A stretch of 64,000 bases of DNA from Hymenobacter rubidus (GCF_016734815.1 NZ_JAERQF010000001.1:1-64000); one strand, 5' to 3'. Shown: positions 1 through 8,948, counted from the first letter of the stretch. Made by a program: numbers and translations. Notes: a model not told the origin generated them from the sequence alone.

Positions 1-19
1 GCGCCTCGTCGTCGAATAG
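1..19 (+). CDS. Possible C-terminal end of a gene entering from the left
   Basis: In frame 2 the first bases read Arg-Leu-Val-Val-Glu and then a TAG stop at 17-19. This ending resembles the last residues of many T9SS type A sorting domains, and a strong hairpin terminator follows about 20 bases later. Only five residues are visible, so this is a suggestion. The other two forward frames run on into the terminator, which makes them less attractive. Confidence 0.25.
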
Positions 20-41
20 GGCCCCGCCGGCCCCACGACCC

Positions 42-78
42 AAAAAGGGCTGGCCCACCCCGGGCCAGCCCTTTTTTT
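42..78. terminator. Bidirectional intrinsic terminator
   Basis: A 15-bp stem (42-56 with 62-76) has a 5-nt loop. It is A-rich at the left foot and T-rich at the right foot, so it can stop transcription in both directions. It sits between the left-edge reading frame and the 3' end of the convergent moxR gene. Confidence 0.85.
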
Positions 79-126
79 GTGCTCTGAGCTTAATTACCCG
101 GCGCGTCGTCCGATTTTTTCTCAGGT

Positions 127-1125
127 CTAACTGATGGGCACTTTGCGCAGGATGGCCTCAATCAAATCCTGCGTACGGATGCCGTCAGCCTCGGCCTCGT
201 AGGTGAGGAGAATGCGGTGGTTTAGAACGTCGGTGGCGACTTCTTTGATGTCTTCGGGTAGCACATAGTCGCGGCCTTCGAGGTAGGCCACCGCTTTTGA
301 GGCGCGGTGCAGGGCAATGCTGGCGCGTGGGCTGGCCCCAAACTGTACGGCCTGGGCAAATTCGGGCAGGTCGTAGTCAGCTGGCCGACGGGTAGCGAAC
401 ACCAGCTCAATCAAGTATTTTTCCAGCGTTTCGGAAATCTGTACCTGGTTGATTTGCTGGCGGATGCCGAATATATCTGCCTGGGTAAGCACCGGCTGCA
501 CGTCTTCCACAAAACTGAGGTTGGCCATGCGGCGCATGACTTCCAGCTCATCGGCTTTTTTCAGGTAATCGACGTGGACCTTCAGCATGAAGCGGTCGAC
601 CTGGGCCTCGGGCAAGGGGTAGGTGCCCTCCTGTTCCACCGGGTTTTGGGTGGCCAGCACCAGAAAAGGCAAGTCGAGCAGGTAGGTGGTATCGCCGATG
701 GTGACCTGCTTCTCCTGCATGGCTTCGAGCAGGGCACTTTGCACTTTGGCCGGCGAGCGGTTTATCTCATCGGCCAGCACGAGGTTGGCGAATATTGGCC
801 CTTTCTTCACTTCGAAGATGGACTGATTCTGGTTGTAAATCATGGTGCCCACCAAGTCGGACGGCAGCAGGTCGGGCGTGAACTGAACCCGCTGAAAATG
901 CAGGTGCAACACCTTGGCCAGCGTGGAGATGGTCAGGGTTTTGGCCAGCCCCGGCACGCCTTCGAGCAGGATATGACCGCCCGTGAACAAGCCAATGAGC
1001 AAGCGGGTGAGCAGGGGCTGCTGGCCCACCACAACCTTGCCCATCTCAACAAAGACCTGGCGAATGAGGGGACGATAATCGGGCGGAGAATCGGGCCCTA
1101 AGGGCGCAGTGGAAGCAGGCAGCAT
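127..1125 (-). CDS. MoxR-family AAA+ ATPase
   Basis: A cytosplasmic AAA+ ATPase of the MoxR type, a family that usually acts as a chaperone-like remodeller for partner proteins, often VWA-domain or Bat-type proteins. From the chosen ATG (1123-1125) the protein has 332 residues. Walker A GVPGLAKT is at about 56-63, Walker B LVLADE at about 115-120, and the sensor-1 stretch ATQNP follows, all in the order expected for MoxR. An upstream in-frame start would add 14 odd Cys/Leu-rich residues and is less likely. The usual partners (DUF58, VWA or transglutaminase proteins) are not seen next to it in this window, so the client is unknown. It is transcribed away from the exosortase module. The family call is firm; the biological role is inference. 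Confidence 0.93.
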   Translation of the reverse strand: MLPASTAPLGPDSPPDYRPLIRQVFVEMGKVVVGQQPLLTRLLIGLFTGGHILLEGVPGLAKTLTISTLAKVLHLHFQRVQFTPDLLPSDLVGTMIYNQNQSIFEVKKGPIFANLVLADEINRSPAKVQSALLEAMQEKQVTIGDTTYLLDLPFLVLATQNPVEQEGTYPLPEAQVDRFMLKVHVDYLKKADELEVMRRMANLSFVEDVQPVLTQADIFGIRQQINQVQISETLEKYLIELVFATRRPADYDLPEFAQAVQFGASPRASIALHRASKAVAYLEGRDYVLPEDIKEVATDVLNHRILLTYEAEADGIRTQDLIEAILRKVPIS

Positions 1126-1352
1126 AAGCAACAACAAACGAAAACAACAGCCGCAAGGTAGGCACAAGGGGGCACGTAGCGCACCAGGGAGGGACTCGAT
1201 GGCTTCCCAACACTACCTCTTTGGCTAAGCTCCTCGCTAAAAACCGTGCACCCTTTTCTTCGTATGCGTGCCAGCCGCAAGTCATGCAGTGCTCTTTGGG
1301 AGGGTGGCAATAAATTCCTTCACCTATCGGGATATAATCTGGAACATTCTTA

Positions 1353-1360
1353 TACATTTG
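1353..1360 (+). promoter_or_regulatory. Putative -7 promoter box (TACATTTG)
   Basis: This matches the Bacteroidota sigma-ABfr -7 consensus TAnnTTTG and lies about 50 nt upstream of the PID-CTERM gene start. No clear TTTG box is visible at the -33 spacing, so the call rests on the -7 match and its position. Confidence 0.4.
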
Positions 1361-1409
1361 CTATTCTTGACATTCTGCGGCTTTTCATCCACGTTTCCGG
1401 CTTTCGCAC

Positions 1410-1607
1410 ATGAAATTACTTTTTCTAAACCGTTTATTGCCCGCGTTGCTGCTTGTAGTGGCTTTTGGCGAAGTAGTACTCGCTCAAACCGGTGGGCCCG
1501 CCCCCAGCCCGACAGCGACTCCCCTCGACGGGGGGGTTTCTTTACTTCTGGCCGGCGGCGTTGCGTATGGCATCAGGCACCTGCGCGGCCGCCGCAAAAA
1601 AGCATAA
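1410..1607 (+). CDS. PID-CTERM-like exosortase substrate (very small precursor)
   Basis: This 65-residue precursor has an N-terminal signal peptide (about 1-25, ending LAQ) and a short Pro/Thr/Ser/Gly-rich linker. It then has the tripartite C-terminal sorting signal typical of exosortase substrates: a PLDGG motif at 38-42, a hydrophobic segment at about 43-54 and a basic RHLRGRRKKA tail. The motif resembles the Bacteroidota PID-CTERM sorting signal, with Leu for Ile. An exosortase gene follows 81 bp downstream, which strongly supports the assignment. If both ends are removed, only about a dozen residues remain between signal peptide and sorting motif, so the mature product would be a peptide. 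Its function is unknown. Confidence 0.8.
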   Translation: MKLLFLNRLLPALLLVVAFGEVVLAQTGGPAPSPTATPLDGGVSLLLAGGVAYGIRHLRGRRKKA

Positions 1608-1688
1608 GCAGCGCACAAGGCGTACCGCGGCAGCAGCTTCCTCTTGCTGAATAAGTGCTATCGCCGCCGCTCCTCACTCTCCTGATTC

Positions 1689-2267
1689 ATGCCCCCTTCT
1701 CTTCCATTCAGCCAATCTGTAGCTGGTCAACGGCTGCTGCTCCGCTTTGTGCTGGTGGGGGTGGCCATGTATCTGGTTTGGTTTTTTGGCTATGAGCACT
1801 GGCTGGCCGTGGATGGGCGCCTCGATGCGGCGCTCTGCAACCAGATTACCAGTGCCAGTGTGGCGGTGTTGCGGGCGATGGGCTTTCACGCGGCCGTAGA
1901 CAGCACAAAAGCCAACCTGGTACTGATGAACGGGCAGCCGTCCGTCATCATGTTTGGCCCGTGCAATGGACTGGTGCTCTACGTGTTGTTTATGGGCTTT
2001 GTGCTGGCTTTTCCGGGGCCCTGGCTGCGCAAGCTGTGGTTTATTCCCTTGGGCATTGCCCTCATTTGGGGGCTTAATGTGCTGCGAATAGCCGCTTTGG
2101 CCATCAACCACACCTACGCTTATGGGTCCGTCGACTTCAACCACCATTACACCTTCACTTTTGTGGTGTACGCCTGCATTTTCGGCCTGTGGATGTTGTG
2201 GGCACGCCGCCTGGCAGTTCCGGGGCAGCCGGGCAATGCCGAGCCCAGCCTGACCATCCGTGCCTGA
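1689..2267 (+). CDS. Exosortase/archaeosortase-family transpeptidase (XrtX-like)
   Basis: A multi-pass inner-membrane cysteine protease/transpeptidase of 192 residues, predicted to cut or transfer proteins at a C-terminal sorting signal. The three family catalytic elements are visible in order: Cys92 in GPCNGL, Arg133 in LNVLRI and His152/153 in NHHYTF, each beside a membrane segment. It lies between its probable substrate (1410-1607) and a small membrane partner whose GTG start overlaps its 3' end by 8 bp, so the three probably form one unit. From memory, this arrangement fits the Bacteroidota exosortase subfamily paired with PID-CTERM proteins; the exact subfamily letter is not proven here. 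Confidence 0.88.
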   Translation: MPPSLPFSQSVAGQRLLLRFVLVGVAMYLVWFFGYEHWLAVDGRLDAALCNQITSASVAVLRAMGFHAAVDSTKANLVLMNGQPSVIMFGPCNGLVLYVLFMGFVLAFPGPWLRKLWFIPLGIALIWGLNVLRIAALAINHTYAYGSVDFNHHYTFTFVVYACIFGLWMLWARRLAVPGQPGNAEPSLTIRA

Positions 2268-2754
2268 CCAAGCGCCTACCCGCCACCTGCCGCCGATTGC
2301 CCGGTGGACGTTGGTTGCCTTGCTGCTGCTGGCCCTGCTGCTGGTTGGCGTTTACAATGATACCCTGATACTTTTTTTCACCGCGCTATGGCGTCAGGGG
2401 CTGGCCGCGGCCGGCCTGCGCCAGCAGACCGAAGCCCTGCAGCACGGGCTGGGCAACAACTTATCGGCGCGGTTTCTGCCAGCGGCGGCCACCTATTCGG
2501 GGCTTTACGTGGGCCTCTGCCTGCTGCTGCTCCGGCTGCTGCTGCCCACGCTGGCACAATGGCACTTGGCGCTCCGCTTGTACCTCGGGGCGCTGGTGCT
2601 TTTCGTAGCCATGGTGGTACTAAGCAAGCTCACGGGGGCGGCGTGGGCGTACGGCATCAGCCGCGATTTTCTGGATTTTGTCGTGAGTCCCCTGCCCGTC
2701 GCCGGTCTTTATGTTCTTTTCCGGACTGGGTATGGGCTCCCCGCATCCGATTAG
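2260..2754 (+). CDS. Exosortase-associated small membrane protein
   Basis: A 164-residue protein starting at a GTG that overlaps the end of the exosortase gene, which implies translational coupling. It has about four hydrophobic segments: WTLVALLLLALLLVGVY near the N-terminus, GLYVGLCLLLLRLLL and LYLGALVLFVAMVVL in the middle, and FVVSPLPVAGLYVLF near the C-terminus. No catalytic motif is recognisable. Small membrane proteins of this size are known next to Bacteroidota exosortases (exosortase-associated or XrtX-associated proteins). The function is unknown; a role as subunit or chaperone of the exosortase is inference from coupling and position. Confidence 0.7.
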   Translation: MPDQAPTRHLPPIARWTLVALLLLALLLVGVYNDTLILFFTALWRQGLAAAGLRQQTEALQHGLGNNLSARFLPAAATYSGLYVGLCLLLLRLLLPTLAQWHLALRLYLGALVLFVAMVVLSKLTGAAWAYGISRDFLDFVVSPLPVAGLYVLFRTGYGLPASD

Positions 2755-2894
2755 CATGTGCTGGAAAAGCCCCTGAGCGTCACGCTGAGCGCATGGAAGC
2801 ACTTGGCTTGCAGCACGTATCAACGAAGCGCTATAGATGCGCCGCTGCGTTCGGCATGACGGGCCTGCTGGACGCACAAAACCGCTTCACCTAC

Positions 2895-2902
2895 TACTTT
2901 TG
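2895..2902 (+). promoter_or_regulatory. Putative -7 promoter box (TACTTTTG)
   Basis: An exact match to TAnnTTTG about 37 nt before the GTG start of the DUF6377 gene. This gives a short leader and suggests the gene is transcribed separately from the exosortase unit. A -33 TTTG is not evident. Confidence 0.4.
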
Positions 2903-2939
2903 GCACCTGCCTGCCTCATAAGGTTACCCGTTCTGTCCG

Positions 2940-4571
2940 GTGAAGTTCTTACGTGCCCTTTGTGCTTTCCTATTCAGCGCCTGGCCAATTTACGCTATAG
3001 CTGGCACAAGCCCGACCGACAGCTTGCTGACGGAACTGAACAAAGCACTGGCCCATAAAAAAGAGTATGATGGGCAGCGTTTGAACCGCATTGCCGTACT
3101 CACGGCCGATTTCGCCTCTTCTGAGGTGAACGATAACACGAAATTCGACCTGGGCCTACGCATTTATGAAGAGTACAAGGCCTTTAAATACGATTCGGCC
3201 TTTGCTTACTGCCAGCGCATCACGCAACTGGCCACCCAACTGCGCAGCCCCGAAAAAATTGAAGTAGCCAAGCTCAGGCTGGCTTTCGTACTGCTCTCGT
3301 CGGGCTTGTTCAAGGAGACATTTGACACGCTTGGCAGCATCGACCCCAGCCAGCTGACCACCGCCGATAAGCAGAATTTTTACTTTCTGCTGGCTCGCGC
3401 CTACAGCGACCTGGGCAATTTCAACCAGGACGAAACCTACCGGCCGGCCTACTACGCCAAAGCGCTGGCCTACGCCGATACGGCCCTCTTATACGCCCGG
3501 CCCGGCTCCTACGATTATCTGTCGGTACAGGAGTTTCGGGCGCAGAAGACCAACAACTTAGCGGCGGGCGCGGCGGTGTATCGTCAGATTCTGCGCTTGC
3601 CGCACCTCACGCTGCACCAGCTGGCGGTGAGTGCCAGCACCACGGCTTACGTGTACGAGCTGGCCGGCCAGCCCGGGAAAGCCTTTGAACTGCTGCTCGT
3701 TTCGGCCATTGCCGATGTGAAGACGGCAACGAAGGAAACCACGGCCATCTTCAAGCTCTCGGATTATTGCTACCGGCAGGGCGACCTCAAAAACGCCTAC
3801 ACCTTCATCAGAGAAGCCCGCGAGGACGCGGCCTTCTACAAGGCCCGGCAGCGGCAGATTGAAATCAGCCACGTTTCTTCCATCATCGAGGGACAGAAAA
3901 TCAACATCATTGAAAATCAGCGCAAGTCGCTGAAAACGTACGCTATTGTCATGACGCTGCTGACCAGTGTCGTTATTGGGTTTGCGGTCGTGAGCTTCCG
4001 GCAACTGCGCAAGCTGCGCAAGGCCGACGAGCTTATTTTTGCTGCCAATCAGGAGCTGACGGCGCGCAACGACGAGCTACGCCAGCTGAATAGCGGCCTG
4101 AACGAGGCTAATAAGATTAAGGAAGAATACATTGGATACTACTTCCACAACAACTCCCAGTACATCGATAAGCTCGAATCCCTCAAGAAGCGGGTCGATG
4201 CCCTGTTGGGCAGTAAGCAATACGCCGGCGTGCAGAAGCTGGTGGACGGTGTGAACATCAAAACCGAGCGCAACGAACTACTAAAGGGCTTCGACACGGT
4301 GTTCTTGCGGCTGTTTCCCAACTTCATTGCGCAGTTCAACGCCCTCTTTCGCGAAGAGGACCGCATTCAGTTGCCCGAGGACCAGCTGATGAACACCGAG
4401 CTGCGCATCTTCGCCCTCATTCGGTTGGGCATCGACGATAGCGAGCAAATCAGTCGGATGTTGGGCTACTCCATCAACACCATCTACACCTACAAGACGC
4501 GGGTGAAGAATCGGTCGCTGCTGCCGAATGAGGAGTTCGAGGCTCGCATTCAGGCCATTCAGGCAGTATGA
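2940..4571 (+). CDS. DUF6377-type TPR membrane protein with C-terminal HTH
   Basis: A 543-residue regulator-like protein starting at GTG, with a signal peptide-like N-terminus ([19 protein letters not shown]). An alpha-helical TPR-like region fills about residues 30-320. One membrane segment follows (about 333-355, [16 protein letters not shown]), then a coiled-coil stretch rich in Lys/Glu/Asn. The C-terminus (about 485-540) has a LuxR-like helix-turn-helix: [20 protein letters not shown], then [20 protein letters not shown]. This periplasmic TPR - membrane - cytosolic HTH plan is typical of Bacteroidota DUF6377 proteins, thought to link an envelope signal to transcription. Target genes are unknown. 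It follows the exosortase module but has its own promoter-like box, so a functional link is not shown. Confidence 0.85.
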   Translation: MKFLRALCAFLFSAWPIYAIAGTSPTDSLLTELNKALAHKKEYDGQRLNRIAVLTADFASSEVNDNTKFDLGLRIYEEYKAFKYDSAFAYCQRITQLATQLRSPEKIEVAKLRLAFVLLSSGLFKETFDTLGSIDPSQLTTADKQNFYFLLARAYSDLGNFNQDETYRPAYYAKALAYADTALLYARPGSYDYLSVQEFRAQKTNNLAAGAAVYRQILRLPHLTLHQLAVSASTTAYVYELAGQPGKAFELLLVSAIADVKTATKETTAIFKLSDYCYRQGDLKNAYTFIREAREDAAFYKARQRQIEISHVSSIIEGQKINIIENQRKSLKTYAIVMTLLTSVVIGFAVVSFRQLRKLRKADELIFAANQELTARNDELRQLNSGLNEANKIKEEYIGYYFHNNSQYIDKLESLKKRVDALLGSKQYAGVQKLVDGVNIKTERNELLKGFDTVFLRLFPNFIAQFNALFREEDRIQLPEDQLMNTELRIFALIRLGIDDSEQISRMLGYSINTIYTYKTRVKNRSLLPNEEFEARIQAIQAV

Positions 4572-5071
4572 GTTTATGGCTGGTCGGGGGCCTTTTTCAC
4601 CTCCGATAAATGCCATCGTTGCCGGTGCCATGCAAGGGGTAAGTGTCCACTCATTTACTGCGTTTTATGCCGGCAACGCGGAGGCACTGCTTAGCTGATG
4701 AGTGGTTGAAAATTGTTCGGTTTACGGGTAGTGACGAAAGGGCTTCGGCCCTATTTTTTGTTAGAAAAGTTGGGCCGAGGGACTATATCAGGCTAATATT
4801 CCAGCCTGATTTTTTTTATTCATTTTCTTATAAATCAAATAAATACGCCAAACAGGTATTAATATTTTTCATACTCTGGTTTGACAAGCTTTAGCTGGCG
4901 GGAGAGGACTCTAGTTTTGCTCACCTCCCCGCCCCAAACGATTGCTGGAAGCAGCGCAGCCAGCTCACTCCGGTTGGGACCAGTTCGCTTACCTGCCCAA
5001 AAACTGGCGGATGCCCGGGCGCGGCATTGCTGATTCCCCAGTTTTAGAGTTCCCACTTTTTCCTTTTCTTT
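4572..5071. other. 500-bp intergenic region, no gene supported
   Basis: The stretch lies between two + strand genes. Positions about 4740-4880 are clearly more AT-rich than the surroundings and may carry the promoter of the SGNH gene, but no clean TAnnTTTG box stands out. The short reading frames here have no recognisable protein character. Confidence 0.5.
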
Positions 5072-7294
5072 ATGCTCGCTTCCTTTACTCCACGGGCTGC
5101 TTGGCGTCTATTTGGGCTGGCTGCTGCGGCGCTCGGCCTGAGTGCCACGGCGCAGGCCCAAACCCGCGTGCTCTTCGTAGGCAACAGCTTTACGCATGGC
5201 CAGTACACGCCGGTGCTGTACTACAACTCCGGGGCCGTCACGGACCTGAACTACAACTTGCCCGCCGGTGACCCGCGCGCTCACGACGCGGGCATGACGG
5301 CAGCTTTTGGCGGCGTGCCCGGCATTTTCAAAAAGTTCACGGTGCAGGCCGGGTTGAACTACGACGTGCGGACGGAGGCCGTGAGCGGGAAATCCTTGCA
5401 GTTTCATTACACCAGCGCGTTGTCGGCCATTGCACAGCCGGGCTGGGACAAGGTGGTGCTGCAGGAGCAAAGCACCCGGCCGGTGCCCGATGCCCGCGGT
5501 GGCAGCCGGGCCCTGTTTTACAACTACGCCAACCTGCTCGAGCAAGCCATTCACACGGCCAGCCCCGCCGCGCAGGTGTACCTCTACGAAACCTGGGGCC
5601 GCCCCGATTTCACTTACCCGAGCGGCCAGCCCTACACGGGCTTCCCCATCGACACGATGACGGCCGACCTGCACAAAGGCTACTACCGGGAATTCGCCGC
5701 GAACGGCCGCTTCGCCGCCGTGGCCTCGGTGGGCGATGCCTGGTTGCGCGCCATCACGGCCGGGGTAGCCACCCGCAACCCCTACACGCCCGACCCCACC
5801 AAAGTCAACCTCTGGAACGTGGACTACGTGCACCCCAGCACCACGGGCGCTTACCTCAGCGCATTGGTGCTGTTTTATCAGCTTACCAACGTGGACCCAC
5901 GCACCCTTGGCGCCAACGAGCAGGCTGCCGCCGACCTCGGCATGACGCCCGCCCAAGCCGTGGCTTTAGAGCAAATAGCTTATCAGCAGGTATCGTCGCC
6001 CACCAACGCTACCGCTTTCACGCCCGGCAACGTGGCCGTGGTGCGGGTAGGCGACGGCACGGCCACGCTGACCACCGCTGCCACGCCCGAATTCGTGGAT
6101 GAGTACACGTTGACCGGCACGCTGGTGCGCAGCATTGCCATGCCCACGGCCGACAACGGCACCGTGCGCGCCTTCACCAACAGCGGCACGGCCACTTCCG
6201 ACAACATCACCCGCACAGCGGACGGCCGCTACCTGCTGCTGACCGGCTACAACGCCGTGCCCGGCACGGCCGGCGTCGTGACCACCACCAACAGCGGCAC
6301 GACCAACAACCGCTTAGTGGCCCGCATCGGCGCCGACGGCAGCGTGGACACGAACACGCGCATCAACGACGCCTTTTCCGGCTCCAACATCCGCACGGCC
6401 GTCAGCACCGACGGCAGCGCCTTTTACGTGTCGGGCGGCAATAGCGGCATCCGCTACGTGCCCTTTGGCAACACGGGCGCGACCTCGGCCCTGAGCGGCG
6501 GCACGGTGGTGAACTTCCGCATCCTGGGCATCGCCGGCGGCAACCTCTTCGCCACCTCGGCCGCCAATTCCAACTTCGGCCTGAACCAGATTGGCACCGG
6601 GCTGCCCACGGCGGCCGGCGCGGCCGTGACGCTGCTGCCGGGCTTTCCCACGGCCACCGGCCCCAGCCCCTACGGCTTCTACTTCGCCGATTTGAGCACT
6701 GCGGTGCCCGGCCTGGACGTGGTGTACGTGACCGACGACAACGCCACCGGTGGTATTCAGAAGTGGAGCCTGGTGGGCGGCACCTGGACGCTCAACGGCA
6801 CCATCGGCGGCTCGACCACGGCGTTGCTGCGCGGCCTCACGGGCCAGCGCACCGGCACGGCCGTGCAGCTGATTGCCAGCGGCGGCGGCGGCCTGTACAC
6901 CGTCACCGACCAGGCCGGCTACAACGTGGCACCCAGCACCACGGCCCTGCCCGCGCCCTTCGTGCCGCTGGCGGCCAACACCTCGTTCCGGGGCGTGGCC
7001 TTTGCGCCGCTGGCCACGGCCCTGGCCACCGCGAAGGCAGCAGCGGCCCCTGAAGTAGCAGTATATCCCAGCCCCGCGGCGGACCAACTCACCGTGCAGC
7101 TTGGCGGGCTGACCGGGCCGGTGGGCCCCGTGCGGGCCACGCTGCTCAACCTGCTGGGCCAGGTGGTGGCCGAGCAGCAAGGCACGGGCACCACCTTCAC
7201 CTTCGGGCTGGCCGACGTGGCCAACGGCGTGTACCTGCTGCGCCTGCAAACGGCCGCCGGCGTAACCAGCCGCCGCGTAGAGGTGCGGCGGTAG
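5072..7294 (+). CDS. Secreted SGNH hydrolase-like protein with propeller-like region and T9SS sorting domain
   Basis: A 740-residue exported protein. It has a signal peptide (about 1-30, ending ATAQAQ) and an SGNH/GDSL-type hydrolase domain at about 31-290. Within this, VGNSFTHG carries the candidate nucleophile Ser39, and DYVHPSTTGAY near 251-261 supplies the Asp/His block. A long Gly/Thr/Asp-rich segment (about 300-645), with repeats such as RVGDGTATLT and DGRYLLLTGYN, resembles secreted beta-propeller repeats. A T9SS type A sorting domain occupies about 655-740 (VYPSPAADQL ... GVYLLRLQTAAG ... VEVRR). The substrate is not evident; a carbohydrate esterase role would suit the glycosidase genes that follow but is inference. 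A hairpin terminator follows directly. Confidence 0.83.
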   Translation: MLASFTPRAAWRLFGLAAAALGLSATAQAQTRVLFVGNSFTHGQYTPVLYYNSGAVTDLNYNLPAGDPRAHDAGMTAAFGGVPGIFKKFTVQAGLNYDVRTEAVSGKSLQFHYTSALSAIAQPGWDKVVLQEQSTRPVPDARGGSRALFYNYANLLEQAIHTASPAAQVYLYETWGRPDFTYPSGQPYTGFPIDTMTADLHKGYYREFAANGRFAAVASVGDAWLRAITAGVATRNPYTPDPTKVNLWNVDYVHPSTTGAYLSALVLFYQLTNVDPRTLGANEQAAADLGMTPAQAVALEQIAYQQVSSPTNATAFTPGNVAVVRVGDGTATLTTAATPEFVDEYTLTGTLVRSIAMPTADNGTVRAFTNSGTATSDNITRTADGRYLLLTGYNAVPGTAGVVTTTNSGTTNNRLVARIGADGSVDTNTRINDAFSGSNIRTAVSTDGSAFYVSGGNSGIRYVPFGNTGATSALSGGTVVNFRILGIAGGNLFATSAANSNFGLNQIGTGLPTAAGAAVTLLPGFPTATGPSPYGFYFADLSTAVPGLDVVYVTDDNATGGIQKWSLVGGTWTLNGTIGGSTTALLRGLTGQRTGTAVQLIASGGGGLYTVTDQAGYNVAPSTTALPAPFVPLAANTSFRGVAFAPLATALATAKAAAAPEVAVYPSPAADQLTVQLGGLTGPVGPVRATLLNLLGQVVAEQQGTGTTFTFGLADVANGVYLLRLQTAAGVTSRRVEVRR

Positions 7295-7300
7295 CAGCGG

Positions 7301-7348
7301 GCAGCCCACGGCATGGGCTTGTCCGGGGCCGCGGGCTGCTTTGCTTTT
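7301..7348 (+). terminator. Intrinsic terminator after the SGNH gene
   Basis: Stem 7301-7312 pairs with 7328-7339 (GCAGCCC with GGGCTGC plus an inner GC-rich part), followed by a T-rich run to 7348. It begins seven bases after the stop codon and separates this gene from the amylase operon. Confidence 0.6.
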
Positions 7349-7517
7349 ACTCAAATACCCCTCTGCCTGAAGGAGCCAGCCGAAGGAGAGGCACCGCGTT
7401 CGACGGCTCGTCGTTGAACGGCCGGAACTGCGCCAATTAACCAACACCGGCCAACCAGGCCCAGCGAAGCCCACGTGGAGACGCAAAACAATGCGTCTCC
7501 ACTTCGTTCTATATTTA

Positions 7518-8939
7518 ATGAAGAAAACGACCTTTTCCTTGTTCTTGGCTCTGTTGGCCGGTTGGGCTTGTGCGGGTTCTGCCATAGCCCAACCAACCAG
7601 CAAAGCCAGCACAGACCCCGCGCCGTATGGCAAGCCCTTTGCGGGCGTACCCGATGGCCGAAATGCGACCATTTACCAGGTCAACATGCGGGGCTTCAGC
7701 AAAGAAGGCACCTTCAAAGCGGTAGTGGCCCGGCTCGATTCCATCAAAGCGCTGGGGGTGAATGTGGTGTACCTGATGCCCATTTACCCCATTGGCAAGG
7801 TGCGGGCTGTCGATTCGCCTTTTGCCGTGCAGAATTACACGGCGGTGAATCCGGAATTCGGCACCCTGGCCGACCTGCGGGCGCTGATTGACGCCGCCCA
7901 CGCCCGCGGCCTGGCCGTGATACTCGACTGGGTGGGCAACCACACCAGCTTCGACCACCCCTGGATAACGGAGCACCCCGACTGGTATGTGCACGACGCT
8001 ACCGGCGCCATTGTGAACCCAATACCCGACTGGAAAGACATTGCCCAGCTCAACTGGGCCAAGCCGGAAGTGCACGCAGCCATGATGCAGGCCCTGCGCT
8101 ACTGGGTGTTGGCGGCCAACATTGATGGCTACCGCTTCGACTACGCCGACGGCCCCAGCCAGGAATTTTTCGTCAAAGCCCTGGCCAACCTGCGCGCCAT
8201 TCCCGGCCACAAGCTGCTGATGCTGGCCGAGGGCGACAAGAAGAAATATTACCTCCAAAGCGGTTTCGACCTGTGCTATGACTTTGGCTTTATGAACGTG
8301 ATGAAGGGCGACATTTTTGCAAAAGGCAAAAGCGTCAAGCTCATCGATTCCGTCAACGCCGCCAACTACCGCAACGCCCCGGCCAACGCCCGGATGGTGC
8401 GCTACACTTCCAACCACGACATCAATGCCTGGGACGGCACACCCCAGCAGCTGTTTGGCGGCCTGCGGGGCGCGATGGCCGCCTTTGTGGTGGCGGCTTA
8501 CATGAAAGCGGTGCCCATGATTTACAACGGCCAGGAGGTGGGCCACGCCGAGCGGGTGCCCTTTATGGGGCCGCGCAAACCCATTGTGTGGACGCCCAAC
8601 CCGGCCCTGACGGCCGAGTACAAGCAACTCATCCGGTTTCGCAACGGCAGCAACGCCGTGCGCAACGGCGCGCTGGCCTCGTACAGCAGCGATGACGTGT
8701 GCGCTTTCACCAAAACCGCCGGTGCGGAAACCGTGCTGGTGCTGGCCAACCTGCGCAATGCAGCGGTGCAGTACCAACTACCCGGCACCCTGGCCCCCAC
8801 GGGCTGGCGCAACGCCTTTGGTGGCTCGCCAACTTCCCTGAGCAGCCCGCTGAGCCTTCGGCCCTTTGAGTACCTGATTTTAACCAAGCAACTGCCGGAC
8901 CACCAGCGGCGCGTAGGGCAGCGCAGCTCCCGGAACTGA
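7518..8939 (+). CDS. Secreted GH13 alpha-amylase family enzyme
   Basis: A GH13 glycosidase of 473 residues from the ATG at 7518 (an upstream in-frame start at 7491 would place residues before the signal peptide). The N-terminus MKKTTFSLFLALLAGW...AIAQ is a signal peptide. The four conserved GH13 regions are present: DWVGNHTS, DGYRFDYAD with the nucleophile Asp, LAEGD with the acid/base Glu, and SNHDIN. It hydrolyses alpha-glucans, probably in the periplasm. Its paralogue at 11139-12554 is close in order and motif. Here the C-terminus runs about 15 residues past the point where the paralogue stops, as if a stop codon was lost. The GH97 gene begins 9 bp later, so they are co-transcribed. Confidence 0.93.
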   Translation: MKKTTFSLFLALLAGWACAGSAIAQPTSKASTDPAPYGKPFAGVPDGRNATIYQVNMRGFSKEGTFKAVVARLDSIKALGVNVVYLMPIYPIGKVRAVDSPFAVQNYTAVNPEFGTLADLRALIDAAHARGLAVILDWVGNHTSFDHPWITEHPDWYVHDATGAIVNPIPDWKDIAQLNWAKPEVHAAMMQALRYWVLAANIDGYRFDYADGPSQEFFVKALANLRAIPGHKLLMLAEGDKKKYYLQSGFDLCYDFGFMNVMKGDIFAKGKSVKLIDSVNAANYRNAPANARMVRYTSNHDINAWDGTPQQLFGGLRGAMAAFVVAAYMKAVPMIYNGQEVGHAERVPFMGPRKPIVWTPNPALTAEYKQLIRFRNGSNAVRNGALASYSSDDVCAFTKTAGAETVLVLANLRNAAVQYQLPGTLAPTGWRNAFGGSPTSLSSPLSLRPFEYLILTKQLPDHQRRVGQRSSRN

Positions 8940-8948
8940 AAATTGACC

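Noticed and set aside
2777..2863. Possible decayed copy of the CGAAGCATC palindrome before the DUF6377 gene
   Set aside because: GTCACGCTGAGCGCATGGAA and a later GTTCGGCATGACGG resemble the ends, but the arms no longer pair well, so I do not list it as a member.
4643..4894. An 83-residue frame in the 4.6-5.1 kb gap
   Set aside because: No domain, unusual composition driven by an AT-rich stretch, and no sign of a gene context.
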